This document shows, one piece after another, positions 15,842 through 23,001 of a stretch of DNA of 33,271 nt. Every line of letters starts with the position of its first letter. The stretch's first letter is position 1. Source of the DNA: Bacillota bacterium (GTDB lineage: Bacteria; Bacillota; Clostridia; Peptostreptococcales; Anaerovoracaceae); the NCBI GenBank assembly GCA_022770665.1, contig JALEHL010000001.1, positions 1 through 33,271 on the forward strand, read 5' to 3'. Made by a program: the position numbers and the translations under genes. A model generated the notes under the pieces. It saw nothing but the letters and a program-made list of their open reading frames with translations. It was not told where the DNA came from and did no database searches.

Positions 15842-18208
15842 CTAAATGATTTCCTTATTGAAATGGCCTCTGGTATCTGTCTGCTGGCGGAACAGGGAGC
15901 GTCCGGCTGTTCCGTCCAGTTTTCTCCGGGCAGCCTTCACGATCTCCTCGACTTCCGTTTCCGATTCGATGGTGAAATTGAGCCGGAACGCCTCCACGCC
16001 CCGTATAGACGGCATTTCATCCAGCAGATTCAGAATCTTTCCGTTCAGGATCGTGGTGGTGCAGTCGGCGTGGCTCAGAATCGGGAAAGTGCCGTACGCA
16101 TCCCGGATCTCGTAGGATCTGGTCCTGCAGACGCCGCACTGATCCATCTTTTTCAGCGGACAGTATTTCGTGAACAGCAGAGGGGCACGGCCGTATATGA
16201 TCATTTCCAATGCCGGACAGCTGCCGTATTCTTTCTCATAGGCTTCGATCAGATCTCCGATCTGCTTCCGGTTGATCTCGTAGGACAGGGTGACCCGTCT
16301 GGCACCCATCCGGTACAGCTGGCGGCAGCTGGCCGCGTTGACCACATTGAAGGAGTAGTCGGTGATGAACGGGTTCGTGTTTCTGTAATGGTAAAGCCCG
16401 CCATAGCCGCCGATCAGCAGCTGACCTTCTTTTTCTTCGTATTCCACCTGGTTTCTTCTGATAATATTTTCAAAATATACTTCTTTTATACCGCATCTCA
16501 CGCAGGCGTCGTACTGGGCCCTGGTGGTGACAGCTGCCGTAAGGTACGGTTCTGCGGCTGCCGGTGCGGCGCCGTTTGTCGCCTCACATGTCCATGTCTC
16601 CGCTGCCGGCGCCTCACATGTCCACGCCGCCGTCCGGATCGGCCCGGCTGCCCCGATTCGGCCCGCTTGCTGCATCCGGTCTGCCCCGGAAGCCCGGTCA
16701 TCCTCCGGCGTCTCCAGCACCCGCCTCGGCTTGCTGCGCAGCTTCGCATCGTACAGTCCCTGTACAATGGCACGCCTTGCCTGATTCAGCATCCTCACCG
16801 GGATAAAGGCATTGTATTCCTCAAACTCCACATCATGCAGTGTGAACACGGTATCATTCAGTCTGGAAAGCTGCTTCACCACCTGATCCCTGGCGGTCGG
16901 ATTATTGACCGCCTCGCTCAGGGTCTCCTCGCTTTCATAAAGATAACTGCAGCCCAGGCCCTCCGCATCGATGATCAGCCTGGAATCCGGGTATGCGTAC
17001 ACCTTCAGATCCAGTGGGAACCGCCGGAATTCCCCCTCAAGCCTATGATCCAGCTCTTTATAAAACAGAACATCCTTCGTTTTGTACACCACATCCCCGA
17101 TTGAGAGCTTTTCTTTGATTCGGATCCAGCACACGTGATCCGCTCTGCTGATCAGGTTCCCGTCCCGGTCATACAGTTTCACCACGGCTAAATTCACGTC
17201 TTCCCTGTTGTGATCGATCCGGATGATGTCGTTTTGATTGAGCGGCTGCTGCAGAGTGATCTCGTACATGCCGCGGCGGAAGCCCGTAATTCTGCCGATC
17301 TCATAGCCGAAGTTGTTTGGCCGCTGAATATTGGAAAGATCTTTCGGATCCTCGTGGAACAAATAGCCCTTGGTGAAGGTCCGGTTGAAAGTCTTTTTCA
17401 GGTTGTCCTTCTCCGTGGCCGTTGCCCTACCGTCCAGCGCCGCCCGGTACACCGAGACCACATTGGCCACATAGGCAGGCTCCTTCATGCGCCCTTCGAT
17501 CTTCAGCGAATCAATCTCCTTCAGCTGGTCGATGTAGTCGATGGTGTTCAGGTCCTTCGTGGACAGCAGATAGCCGGTTCCCAGCGACCGTCCCGTAGTC
17601 CGGTCCAGCAGCTCATACGGTTTGCGGCAGGAACCCACACATCTTCCGCGGTTTCCGCTCCGATATCCGATCAGCCCGGACATCAGGCAGTTTCCCGAGT
17701 AAGACACGCACAATGCTCCATGGATGAAGATCTCAATAGGCACTTTCGCAATGTGACGGATCTCTTTCACTTTCTCAATGGGAACCTCCCGGGAAAGCAC
17801 CACCCGCTTCGCTCCCAGCTCTTTCATGAGCAAGGTTCCATCCAGATCGTCAATTCCCATCTGGGTCGAGCAATGGGCTTCCATATCGGGATACTTCCGC
17901 ACGACCTCCTCAAAAACCGCCAGATCCTGCACGATAACGCCGTCCACACCCGCTTCGTTCAGCTGCCGCAATTGACGGCGCATCTCCTCCATCTCATCCT
18001 CAAACACGATGGTGTTCATCGTGACATATATTTTCACATCCCGCAGGTGCGCATACTCCACCGCCTCCTGCAGGCTGTCCATGTCGAAATTTGTCGAATA
18101 CGCCCGCGCACCGAATTTCTGCATGCCGAAATAGACCGCATCACACCCGTTTGCGATGGCAGCCTTCAGCGCCTCCATATTCCCCGCCGGGGCCAATAGT
18201 TCCGTCAT
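15842..18208 (-). CDS. peptidase U32 family protein, long form (RlhA/DUF3656-like)
   Basis: A 788-residue protein starting with MTELLAPAGN and a U32 domain with VYFGMQKFGAR, HCSTQMG, and the cysteine set C167, C174, C190, C194 that in this family binds an Fe-S cluster. The extended C-terminal part matches long U32 proteins such as RlhA, involved in hydroxylation of a cytidine in 23S rRNA. Despite the name, proteolysis is unlikely. A second cysteine group lies near the end (KYCPLKKMDQCGVC). Between the two halves lies an Ala/Pro/Thr-rich insert with two WTCEA repeats, coded by a duplicated 16-bp stretch at 16581 and 16611, which is unusual. AGGAGG supports the start. It heads an operon with ABC-F and PAP2, and the possible rRNA link between the first two is suggestive. 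Confidence 0.9.
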   Translation of the reverse strand: MTELLAPAGNMEALKAAIANGCDAVYFGMQKFGARAYSTNFDMDSLQEAVEYAHLRDVKIYVTMNTIVFEDEMEEMRRQLRQLNEAGVDGVIVQDLAVFEEVVRKYPDMEAHCSTQMGIDDLDGTLLMKELGAKRVVLSREVPIEKVKEIRHIAKVPIEIFIHGALCVSYSGNCLMSGLIGYRSGNRGRCVGSCRKPYELLDRTTGRSLGTGYLLSTKDLNTIDYIDQLKEIDSLKIEGRMKEPAYVANVVSVYRAALDGRATATEKDNLKKTFNRTFTKGYLFHEDPKDLSNIQRPNNFGYEIGRITGFRRGMYEITLQQPLNQNDIIRIDHNREDVNLAVVKLYDRDGNLISRADHVCWIRIKEKLSIGDVVYKTKDVLFYKELDHRLEGEFRRFPLDLKVYAYPDSRLIIDAEGLGCSYLYESEETLSEAVNNPTARDQVVKQLSRLNDTVFTLHDVEFEEYNAFIPVRMLNQARRAIVQGLYDAKLRSKPRRVLETPEDDRASGADRMQQAGRIGAAGPIRTAAWTCEAPAAETWTCEATNGAAPAAAEPYLTAAVTTRAQYDACVRCGIKEVYFENIIRRNQVEYEEKEGQLLIGGYGGLYHYRNTNPFITDYSFNVVNAASCRQLYRMGARRVTLSYEINRKQIGDLIEAYEKEYGSCPALEMIIYGRAPLLFTKYCPLKKMDQCGVCRTRSYEIRDAYGTFPILSHADCTTTILNGKILNLLDEMPSIRGVEAFRLNFTIESETEVEEIVKAARRKLDGTAGRSLFRQQTDTRGHFNKEII
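16581..16626. repeat. duplicated 16-bp stretch in the U32 linker
   Basis: GCCTCACATGTCCATG at 16581-16596 recurs with one change at 16611-16626. It encodes the repeated WTCEA in a low-complexity linker, in frame. Confidence 0.75.
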
Positions 18209-18240
18209 TGTTTCCTCCTGTGACTGACATTCTTCTTTTT

Positions 18241-18249
18241 ATCATACCA
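18241..18249 (-). promoter_or_regulatory. extended -10 element upstream of the U32 operon
   Basis: Read leftward, TGG-TATGAT is an extended -10 element about 33 nt before the start codon at 18208. No clear -35 is present at the right distance. Confidence 0.4.
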
Positions 18250-18320
18250 TTTATTCTCCGTGCGCGCCATACAAAAATCGGGCTGCGGCAGCTTTTCCGC
18301 TTTCCGCAACGCAAATGGGA

Positions 18321-18432
18321 CGCCAGTTTCCTATTTTTTTCTCCGCTGGCATGTATCGATTGTTCCAGGTGACTTCATTGGGATTAAAACGATCTGTTTG
18401 GCGTCCTTTTCGTCGTGCAGAGGTTCCGACAT
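18321..18432 (-). repeat. dispersed repeat copy B with a 33-codon open frame
   Basis: This segment lies between the pckA terminator and the U32 operon. Read leftward it contains the 42-bp stretch related to copy A (32 of 42 identical from GGACGCCAAA). It is bounded by GGACGCCA and its inverse TGGCGTCC. An ATG at 18432 opens a 33-codon frame ending at 18331 (MSEPLHDEKDAKQIV...). Copy A keeps the same frame open (DAKWVALIRM versus DAKQIVLIPM). No ribosome-binding site precedes the ATG, so translation is doubtful. Confidence 0.55.
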
Positions 18433-18433
18433 C

Positions 18434-18467
18434 AAAAAAAACCAAAAGCGGCACCTTTCGGTGCCGC
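18434..18467 (-). terminator. Rho-independent terminator of pckA
   Basis: GCGGCACC (18448-18455) and GGTGCCGC (18460-18467) form a perfect stem with a 4-nt loop. Read leftward it is followed by TTTTGGTTTTTTT. It lies about 50 nt after the pckA stop. Confidence 0.92.
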
Positions 18468-18519
18468 CGTTTTCGTCTGGCGAACAGATTTTGCTCCGTC
18501 TGCGTGAGTCCGGAATGTC

Positions 18520-20124
18520 CTACAGCCGCGGACCTGCGGAAACCAGCGCTTTGCCGGCTGCGTTTCCTTCGTACTTGGCGAAGTTCTTGATGAACCGGCC
18601 TGCCAGATCCTTTGCCTTTTCTTCCCACTGGGACGGGTCGGCGTAGGTGTCGCGAGGGTCCAGGATGGCCGGATCCACGCCAGGAAGCTCGGTCGGTACT
18701 TCCAGATTGAAGTACGGGATGCTCTTGGTCGGCGCGTCCTTGATGTCACCGTTTAAGATGGCGTCGATGATGCCGCGGGTGTCCTTAATGGAAATCCGCT
18801 TGCCGGTGCCGTTCCATCCGGTATTTACCAGGTATGCTTTGGCACCGCTCTGCTCCATCTTCTTCACCAGCTCTTCGGCGTATTTCGTCGGGTGGAGTTC
18901 CAGGAACGCCTGACCGAAGCATGCGGAGAAGGTTGGTGTCGGCTCGGTGATGCCGCGTTCGGTGCCTGCCAGCTTGGCGGTGAAGCCGGACAGGAAGTAG
19001 TACTGGGTCTGCTCCGGCGTCAGGATGGATACCGGAGGGAGTACGCCGAATGCGTCGGCGGACAGGAAGATCACGTTCTTGGCTGCCGGCGCGGAGGATA
19101 CAGGGCGTACAATCTTTTCAATATGGTTGATCGGATAGGATACGCGGGTGTTTTCGGTGACGCTCTTGTCTGCAAAATCGATCTTTCCGTTTTCGTCCAG
19201 GGTCACGTTTTCCAGAAGCGCATTCCGCCGGATCGCATTATAGATGTCCGGTTCGGATTCCTTGTCCAGGTTGATGACTTTGGCATAGCAGCCGCCTTCG
19301 AAGTTGAAGACGCCGTTGTCATCCCAGCCGTGTTCGTCGTCGCCGATCAGCAGTCTCTTCGGATCGGTGGACAGGGTGGTCTTGCCGGTGCCGGACAGGC
19401 CGAAGAAAATGGCGGTGTTTTCGCCGTTCATATCGGTATTGGCGGAGCAGTGCATGGATGCGATGCCCTTCAGCGGCAGGTAGTAGTTCATCATGGAGAA
19501 CATGCCCTTCTTCATTTCGCCGCCGTACCAGGTGTTGATGATGACCTGCTCCCGGCTGGTGATGTTGAATACTACTGCGGTCTCGGAGTTCAGGCCCAGC
19601 TCTTCGTAGTTTTCCACTTTGGCCTTGGATGCGTTATAGATGATGAAGTCCGGTTCGAAGTTTTCCAGCTCTTCGTCGGTCGGCACGATGAACATGTTCT
19701 TTACAAAATGTGCCTGCCATGCCACTTCCATGATGAAGCGGATGGCCATACGGGTATCCTTGTTGGCGCCGCAGAACGCATCGACCACGTACAGCTTCTT
19801 ATTAGACAGTTCTTTGATTGCAATTTCTTTTACGGCTTCCCAGGTCTCCTGGCTTGCCGGGTGGTTGTCGTTCTTATACTCGTCGGAGGTCCACCATACG
19901 GTGTCCTTGGAGTTTTCATCCATGACGATGAATTTATCTTTCGGGGAACGTCCGGTGTACACGCCGGTCATGACGTTGACCGCGCCCAGTTCGCTGACCT
20001 GGCCCTTATCGAAGCCCTCCAGTCCCGGTTTCGTTTCCTCTTCAAACAGATACTCGTAGGAAGGGTTATGCACAATTTCTGTCGTTCCTGTAATACCGTA
20101 TTTGGTTAAATCGATTATCGCCAT
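18520..20124 (-). CDS. pckA: phosphoenolpyruvate carboxykinase (ATP)
   Basis: This enzyme interconverts oxaloacetate plus ATP with PEP, CO2 and ADP. In anaerobes it often runs toward oxaloacetate to gain ATP. The 534-residue length is standard. The kinase P-loop GLSGTGKTT is at 242-250. Other family signatures are the GRSPKDKF substrate loop (58-65), the metal-site region with HCSANTD (225-231), and [17 protein letters not shown] near the C-terminus. It is the ATP-dependent type, not the GTP one. GAGGT precedes the ATG. It is monocistronic, with its own promoter (20211-20238) and terminator. With pyc nearby it controls flow between pyruvate, PEP and oxaloacetate. Confidence 0.98.
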   Translation of the reverse strand: MAIIDLTKYGITGTTEIVHNPSYEYLFEEETKPGLEGFDKGQVSELGAVNVMTGVYTGRSPKDKFIVMDENSKDTVWWTSDEYKNDNHPASQETWEAVKEIAIKELSNKKLYVVDAFCGANKDTRMAIRFIMEVAWQAHFVKNMFIVPTDEELENFEPDFIIYNASKAKVENYEELGLNSETAVVFNITSREQVIINTWYGGEMKKGMFSMMNYYLPLKGIASMHCSANTDMNGENTAIFFGLSGTGKTTLSTDPKRLLIGDDEHGWDDNGVFNFEGGCYAKVINLDKESEPDIYNAIRRNALLENVTLDENGKIDFADKSVTENTRVSYPINHIEKIVRPVSSAPAAKNVIFLSADAFGVLPPVSILTPEQTQYYFLSGFTAKLAGTERGITEPTPTFSACFGQAFLELHPTKYAEELVKKMEQSGAKAYLVNTGWNGTGKRISIKDTRGIIDAILNGDIKDAPTKSIPYFNLEVPTELPGVDPAILDPRDTYADPSQWEEKAKDLAGRFIKNFAKYEGNAAGKALVSAGPRL

Positions 20125-20210
20125 ATTTCAATTACCTCATTTCTTTCTTCTCACAATTCTCTCAGAGTGCGCTGTTTCATGCGCTGACGATTGCAATTGA
20201 TCTAACATAC

Positions 20211-20238
20211 ATTATATATGCTAGAAAAATAAAATCAA
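20211..20238 (-). promoter_or_regulatory. housekeeping promoter of pckA
   Basis: Read leftward, TTGATT (20233-20238) - 16 nt - TATAAT (20211-20216). The transcript would start near 20204 with a leader of about 80 nt. The leader includes a short GCGC/GCGC stem, which is too weak to call a regulatory RNA. Confidence 0.75.
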
Positions 20239-20303
20239 CAGGAAATCCCGAAACTTTATTTAAGTAATATTTTCAGGCCGAAAAATTTAGAAAAAAAGGC
20301 CAT

Positions 20304-20337
20304 AAAAACAGCGGGGCAGAAACCACTCTGCCCCGCT
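20304..20337 (-). terminator. Rho-independent terminator of the AGCS symporter gene
   Basis: AGCGGGGCAGA (20310-20320) pairs perfectly with TCTGCCCCGCT (20327-20337). Read leftward it continues into TGTTTTTATG. It lies 18 nt after the symporter's stop. Confidence 0.93.
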
Positions 20338-20354
20338 TCTGTACCGCTTACCGG

Positions 20355-21767
20355 TTATTTCCAGAAATCCAGATCCCCGCGAATCCCTGCCTCCTGCGCA
20401 ATAAATTCCGGATTCTTTCCTTCCTTCTTCTGCCTGCAGTAATCGTCCAGACAGGCCATAGCCGGCTTCATCAGAAGCAGAATCACCGGCACATTAACCA
20501 CGACCATAAGCCCCTGCGTCATATCCGCCAGATTCCATACAGTACCCGCGCTGGCCACTGCACCGACAAACACCAGAACGGTGGCAAGAACGCGGAACGT
20601 CATCAGACCCGCCCTGCCTGGCTCCCGGTTCAGAATAAACGTGAGGCAGCCCTCACAGTAAGAGTAGTTTCCGATCAGTGTCGTGAAGGCAAACAGCGAC
20701 ATGGCCACCGAGATAAATATCGGTCCGAAAGTTCCCAGGCTTTCCGCCAGTGCGCTCTGCACGAAAGCAGCCCCTTCCATGTCCGGATTGAATTCCACAC
20801 CGGAAGACAGGCACATGAATGCCGTACAAGTACAGATCAGAAGCGTGTCCAGAAAGACAGACAGCATCTGAACCAGACCCTGTTTGGCAGGATGAGACAC
20901 ATCGGCCGTTGCTGCCGCATTTGGCGCGGAACCCATACCAGCCTCGTTGGAATATAGACCGCGCTTGATGCCGTGCATCACACAGGACCCGGCAAACCCG
21001 CCGAAGACCGCCCGGAAATCAAACGCACTCTCGAAGATCATCCGGAACATCGGTCCGATATTCCGCGCATTGAGCACCAGCACCACGACAGCCACGATCA
21101 CATACAGCACACCCATCACAGGAACCAGTACACCGGTCACTTTCACCAGACGTTTCGCACCGCCGATCACAATGATGCCGAAGAGCACTGCCAGGATGAT
21201 GCCGATCACCGCCGGCGACGAATCGCTGTAAAAATCAAATGCGGCAAAGGTCGACTGAAGATTGTAGGATGCCAGCATATTGTATCCCACCGCGTAAGTC
21301 ATGATAATCAGAACCGAAAAAATCACACCCAGCCATCTCTGCTTCAGCGCATCCCGCATATAGAACGCAGGTCCGCCGTAACTGGTACCGTCCGGATTCT
21401 TCTTTTTATAAATCTGTGCCAGCGTGGATTCCACGAAAGCAGACGCACCGCCGATCACCGCAGTGACCCACATCCAAAACACCGCACCCGCACCGCCGGC
21501 GCAGATCGCTGTCGCTACACCGATAATGTTTCCGGTTCCCACGCGTGAGGCGGTTGACACCATCAGTGCGCCGAAAGATGAAATTCCGTTTTCTGTTCGC
21601 GGCTTTTCCATAATCACTTTGAATGACTCTGTAAACATACGCACCTGAATGAATCTGCTGCGCACGGTCAGAATGATCCCGCCGGCCAGCAGGATCAGGG
21701 GAACGCACCACGGCTTGTACAGAATCCCGCTGACTGCGTTGATGATACTGTTTAACAACTCCAACAT
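20355..21767 (-). CDS. alanine/glycine:cation symporter (AGCS family)
   Basis: A 470-residue polytopic membrane protein that takes up alanine or glycine, probably with sodium. Typical features are the N-terminal segment with TVRSRFIQVR, the consensus region GNIIGVATAICAGGAGAVFWMW, and ESTLAQIYKKKNPDGTSYGG, followed by YSNEAGMGSAPNAAA. About ten hydrophobic segments can be counted. The gene has its own promoter and terminator. Whether it carries D- or L-alanine or glycine cannot be told from sequence alone. Confidence 0.95.
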   Translation of the reverse strand: MLELLNSIINAVSGILYKPWCVPLILLAGGIILTVRSRFIQVRMFTESFKVIMEKPRTENGISSFGALMVSTASRVGTGNIIGVATAICAGGAGAVFWMWVTAVIGGASAFVESTLAQIYKKKNPDGTSYGGPAFYMRDALKQRWLGVIFSVLIIMTYAVGYNMLASYNLQSTFAAFDFYSDSSPAVIGIILAVLFGIIVIGGAKRLVKVTGVLVPVMGVLYVIVAVVVLVLNARNIGPMFRMIFESAFDFRAVFGGFAGSCVMHGIKRGLYSNEAGMGSAPNAAATADVSHPAKQGLVQMLSVFLDTLLICTCTAFMCLSSGVEFNPDMEGAAFVQSALAESLGTFGPIFISVAMSLFAFTTLIGNYSYCEGCLTFILNREPGRAGLMTFRVLATVLVFVGAVASAGTVWNLADMTQGLMVVVNVPVILLLMKPAMACLDDYCRQKKEGKNPEFIAQEAGIRGDLDFWK

Positions 21768-21826
21768 TTCTTTTTCCCTTTCTCCGTTCTCTTCTCAAAA
21801 TATATCGTCCCCATGTACCGCCATCC

Positions 21827-21855
21827 AGTATACCGTATTTTTTCCCGGAATTCAA
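21827..21855 (-). promoter_or_regulatory. housekeeping promoter of the AGCS gene
   Basis: Read leftward, TTGAAT (21850-21855) - 17 nt - TATACT (21827-21832), about 60 nt before the start codon. Confidence 0.75.
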
Positions 21856-21895
21856 CATTTTCCATGTTTTCTTCTCTGCGTCAGGCAGAGAGAAC

Positions 21896-21944
21896 GAAAA
21901 GGCTGCCGCTCCGGCCGACATGATCCGTCAGCCGTGCGGCAGCC
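21896..21944 (-). terminator. terminator of hsp20
   Basis: GGCTGCCGC (21901-21909) pairs with GCGGCAGCC (21936-21944). Read leftward it is followed by TTTTCG. A second hairpin, GCAGAACC/GGTTCTGC at 21952-21970, lies between the stop and this stem. Confidence 0.8.
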
Positions 21945-21987
21945 CCTCTGCGCAGAACCGGTGGTTCTGCTGATTCATCCATTCGAT

Positions 21988-22446
21988 TTATTCAATTGTG
22001 ATGTACTTGTTTTCCTCTGCAGCCGGAATCGCGTCTTTTTTCGGAATCACCAGCTTCAGAATGCCATGCTTGAAGCTGCCCGCAATGTCCTCTTTTCTCA
22101 GATAATCGCCTACATAGAACGAACGCTCGCAGGCACCGGAGAAACGCTCTCTGCGGATATATTTGCCGGTCTCCTTCTCCTGTTCATTCTGGTCCACGCA
22201 TTTTGCCGCACTGATGGTCAGGCATCCGTTTTCCAGTGACACTCTGATCTCTTCTTTTTTAAAGCCCGGCAGGTCCATTTCCAGTTCATAGCAGTCTCTC
22301 TTTTCCTTAATATCTGTCTGCATCAGATTTCCTGCCCGGCGGCCATACAGTTTCTTCTCTGCTTTCTTCGCATCCCGGTCATCATAATACGGAAAGTCAT
22401 CCATAAAATCATCGAAAAAGTTATCTCCAAAAATACTGTGCATCAT
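21988..22446 (-). CDS. hsp20: small heat-shock protein (Hsp20/alpha-crystallin)
   Basis: An ATP-independent holdase chaperone of 152 residues. The alpha-crystallin domain runs from about residue 42, with the conserved LPGFKKEEIRVSLENGCLTI strand region and the C-terminal GILKLVIPK motif. The acidic, aromatic N-terminus (DDFMDDFPYYDD) is typical of clostridial members. Two tandem ATG codons occur at 22446 and 22443; GGGAG lies at a suitable distance from both. A perfect CIRCE operator overlaps its promoter, so it should be repressed by HrcA and induced by heat. It is transcribed alone and ends in a terminator. Confidence 0.96.
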   Translation of the reverse strand: MMHSIFGDNFFDDFMDDFPYYDDRDAKKAEKKLYGRRAGNLMQTDIKEKRDCYELEMDLPGFKKEEIRVSLENGCLTISAAKCVDQNEQEKETGKYIRRERFSGACERSFYVGDYLRKEDIAGSFKHGILKLVIPKKDAIPAAEENKYITIE

Positions 22447-22495
22447 AAGTCATATCTCCCTTCCAGATCGTGGTCTTCCTTTATTTGATACTCAT

Positions 22496-22524
22496 ACTAT
22501 AGCACGCTTGTTAGCACTCGTCAA
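22496..22524 (-). promoter_or_regulatory. housekeeping promoter of hsp20
   Basis: Read leftward, TTGACG (22519-22524) - 17 nt - TATAGT (22496-22501). The -35 lies within the spacer of the CIRCE element, so a bound repressor would block polymerase. Confidence 0.85.
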
Positions 22525-22537
22525 TAAGGAGTGCTAA
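22511..22537. promoter_or_regulatory. CIRCE operator (HrcA binding site)
   Basis: TTAGCACTC (22511-22519), nine bases, GAGTGCTAA (22529-22537): a perfect match to the CIRCE consensus. CIRCE usually controls groESL and hrcA-dnaK; here it controls an hsp20. Confidence 0.97.
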
Positions 22538-22720
22538 CATTTTTCTGTGAAGATTCTGTGAACCCTTTTTTCTGCCGGCTTCCCGGAGCTGTCGCGTTAA
22601 CGGAAAATAACCGTTAGGGCGGCGGGCCCTTTTTATTGTATTTCTGTATTCTTTCTGCTCTTCTATGCATGGATCGCCGGTTCATCCGCTTAACCATTTC
22701 TGGAAATTTTGCATTTCGGG
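22538..22720. other. non-coding remnant between hsp20 promoter and sulP fragment
   Basis: No supported gene. A small stem TAACGG/CCGTTA (22598-22616) is present without a T run. This DNA probably includes the scar left by the loss of most of the sulP gene. Confidence 0.4.
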
Positions 22721-22975
22721 TTAACCGATTCCGGCGTCTGCCGCCGGTGCCGCATCCACGCCGAAAATAAACTGCGGCGACGTGGAAAACATCGCAAAAA
22801 GCAGGACCGGCAACACTGACCCGTACAGTCCGCATACCGCAGGAAGTCCTGCAACCTCCGCGTACCCCATAGCGATCGGAATCGATACTGCGGCCATAAT
22901 CAGTCCCGAAAAAAGATCCTTTGGAAGATCTTCCTTCTTCTATTTCCTCAATGTCTGAAACCAATGTAATCTCAT
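22721..22975 (-). pseudogene. SulP-family anion permease, N-terminal remnant with in-frame amber
   Basis: An excellent AGGAGG (22980-22985) precedes ATG 22975, which reads MRLHWFQTLRK and then TAG at 22940-22942. The same frame continues KKEDLPKDLFSGLIMAAV, then a stretch with AMGYAEVAGLP and GLYGSVLPVLLFAMFS, ending in TAA at 22721. This is clearly the start of a SulP (SLC26) transporter, a family of sulfate, bicarbonate or other anion permeases usually over 500 residues long. Only 84 codons remain. A TAC (Tyr) to TAG change would explain the stop, and a deletion the missing remainder. It follows the ABC genes by 26 bp, so it was the distal member of that operon. A longer open frame starting at 23015 in another phase is not the real one. 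Confidence 0.85.
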
Positions 22976-23001
22976 TTTTCCCTCCTGATCTGTTCTCTGC
23001 A

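Noticed and set aside
18892-20109. 405-codon rightward frame opposite pckA
   Set aside because: An antisense shadow produced by the codon bias of pckA. Gly/Val/Asp-rich without domain features.
22940-22942. Amber codon as a recoded (pyrrolysine) codon
   Set aside because: The permease is also truncated to 84 codons, so decay explains the TAG more simply.
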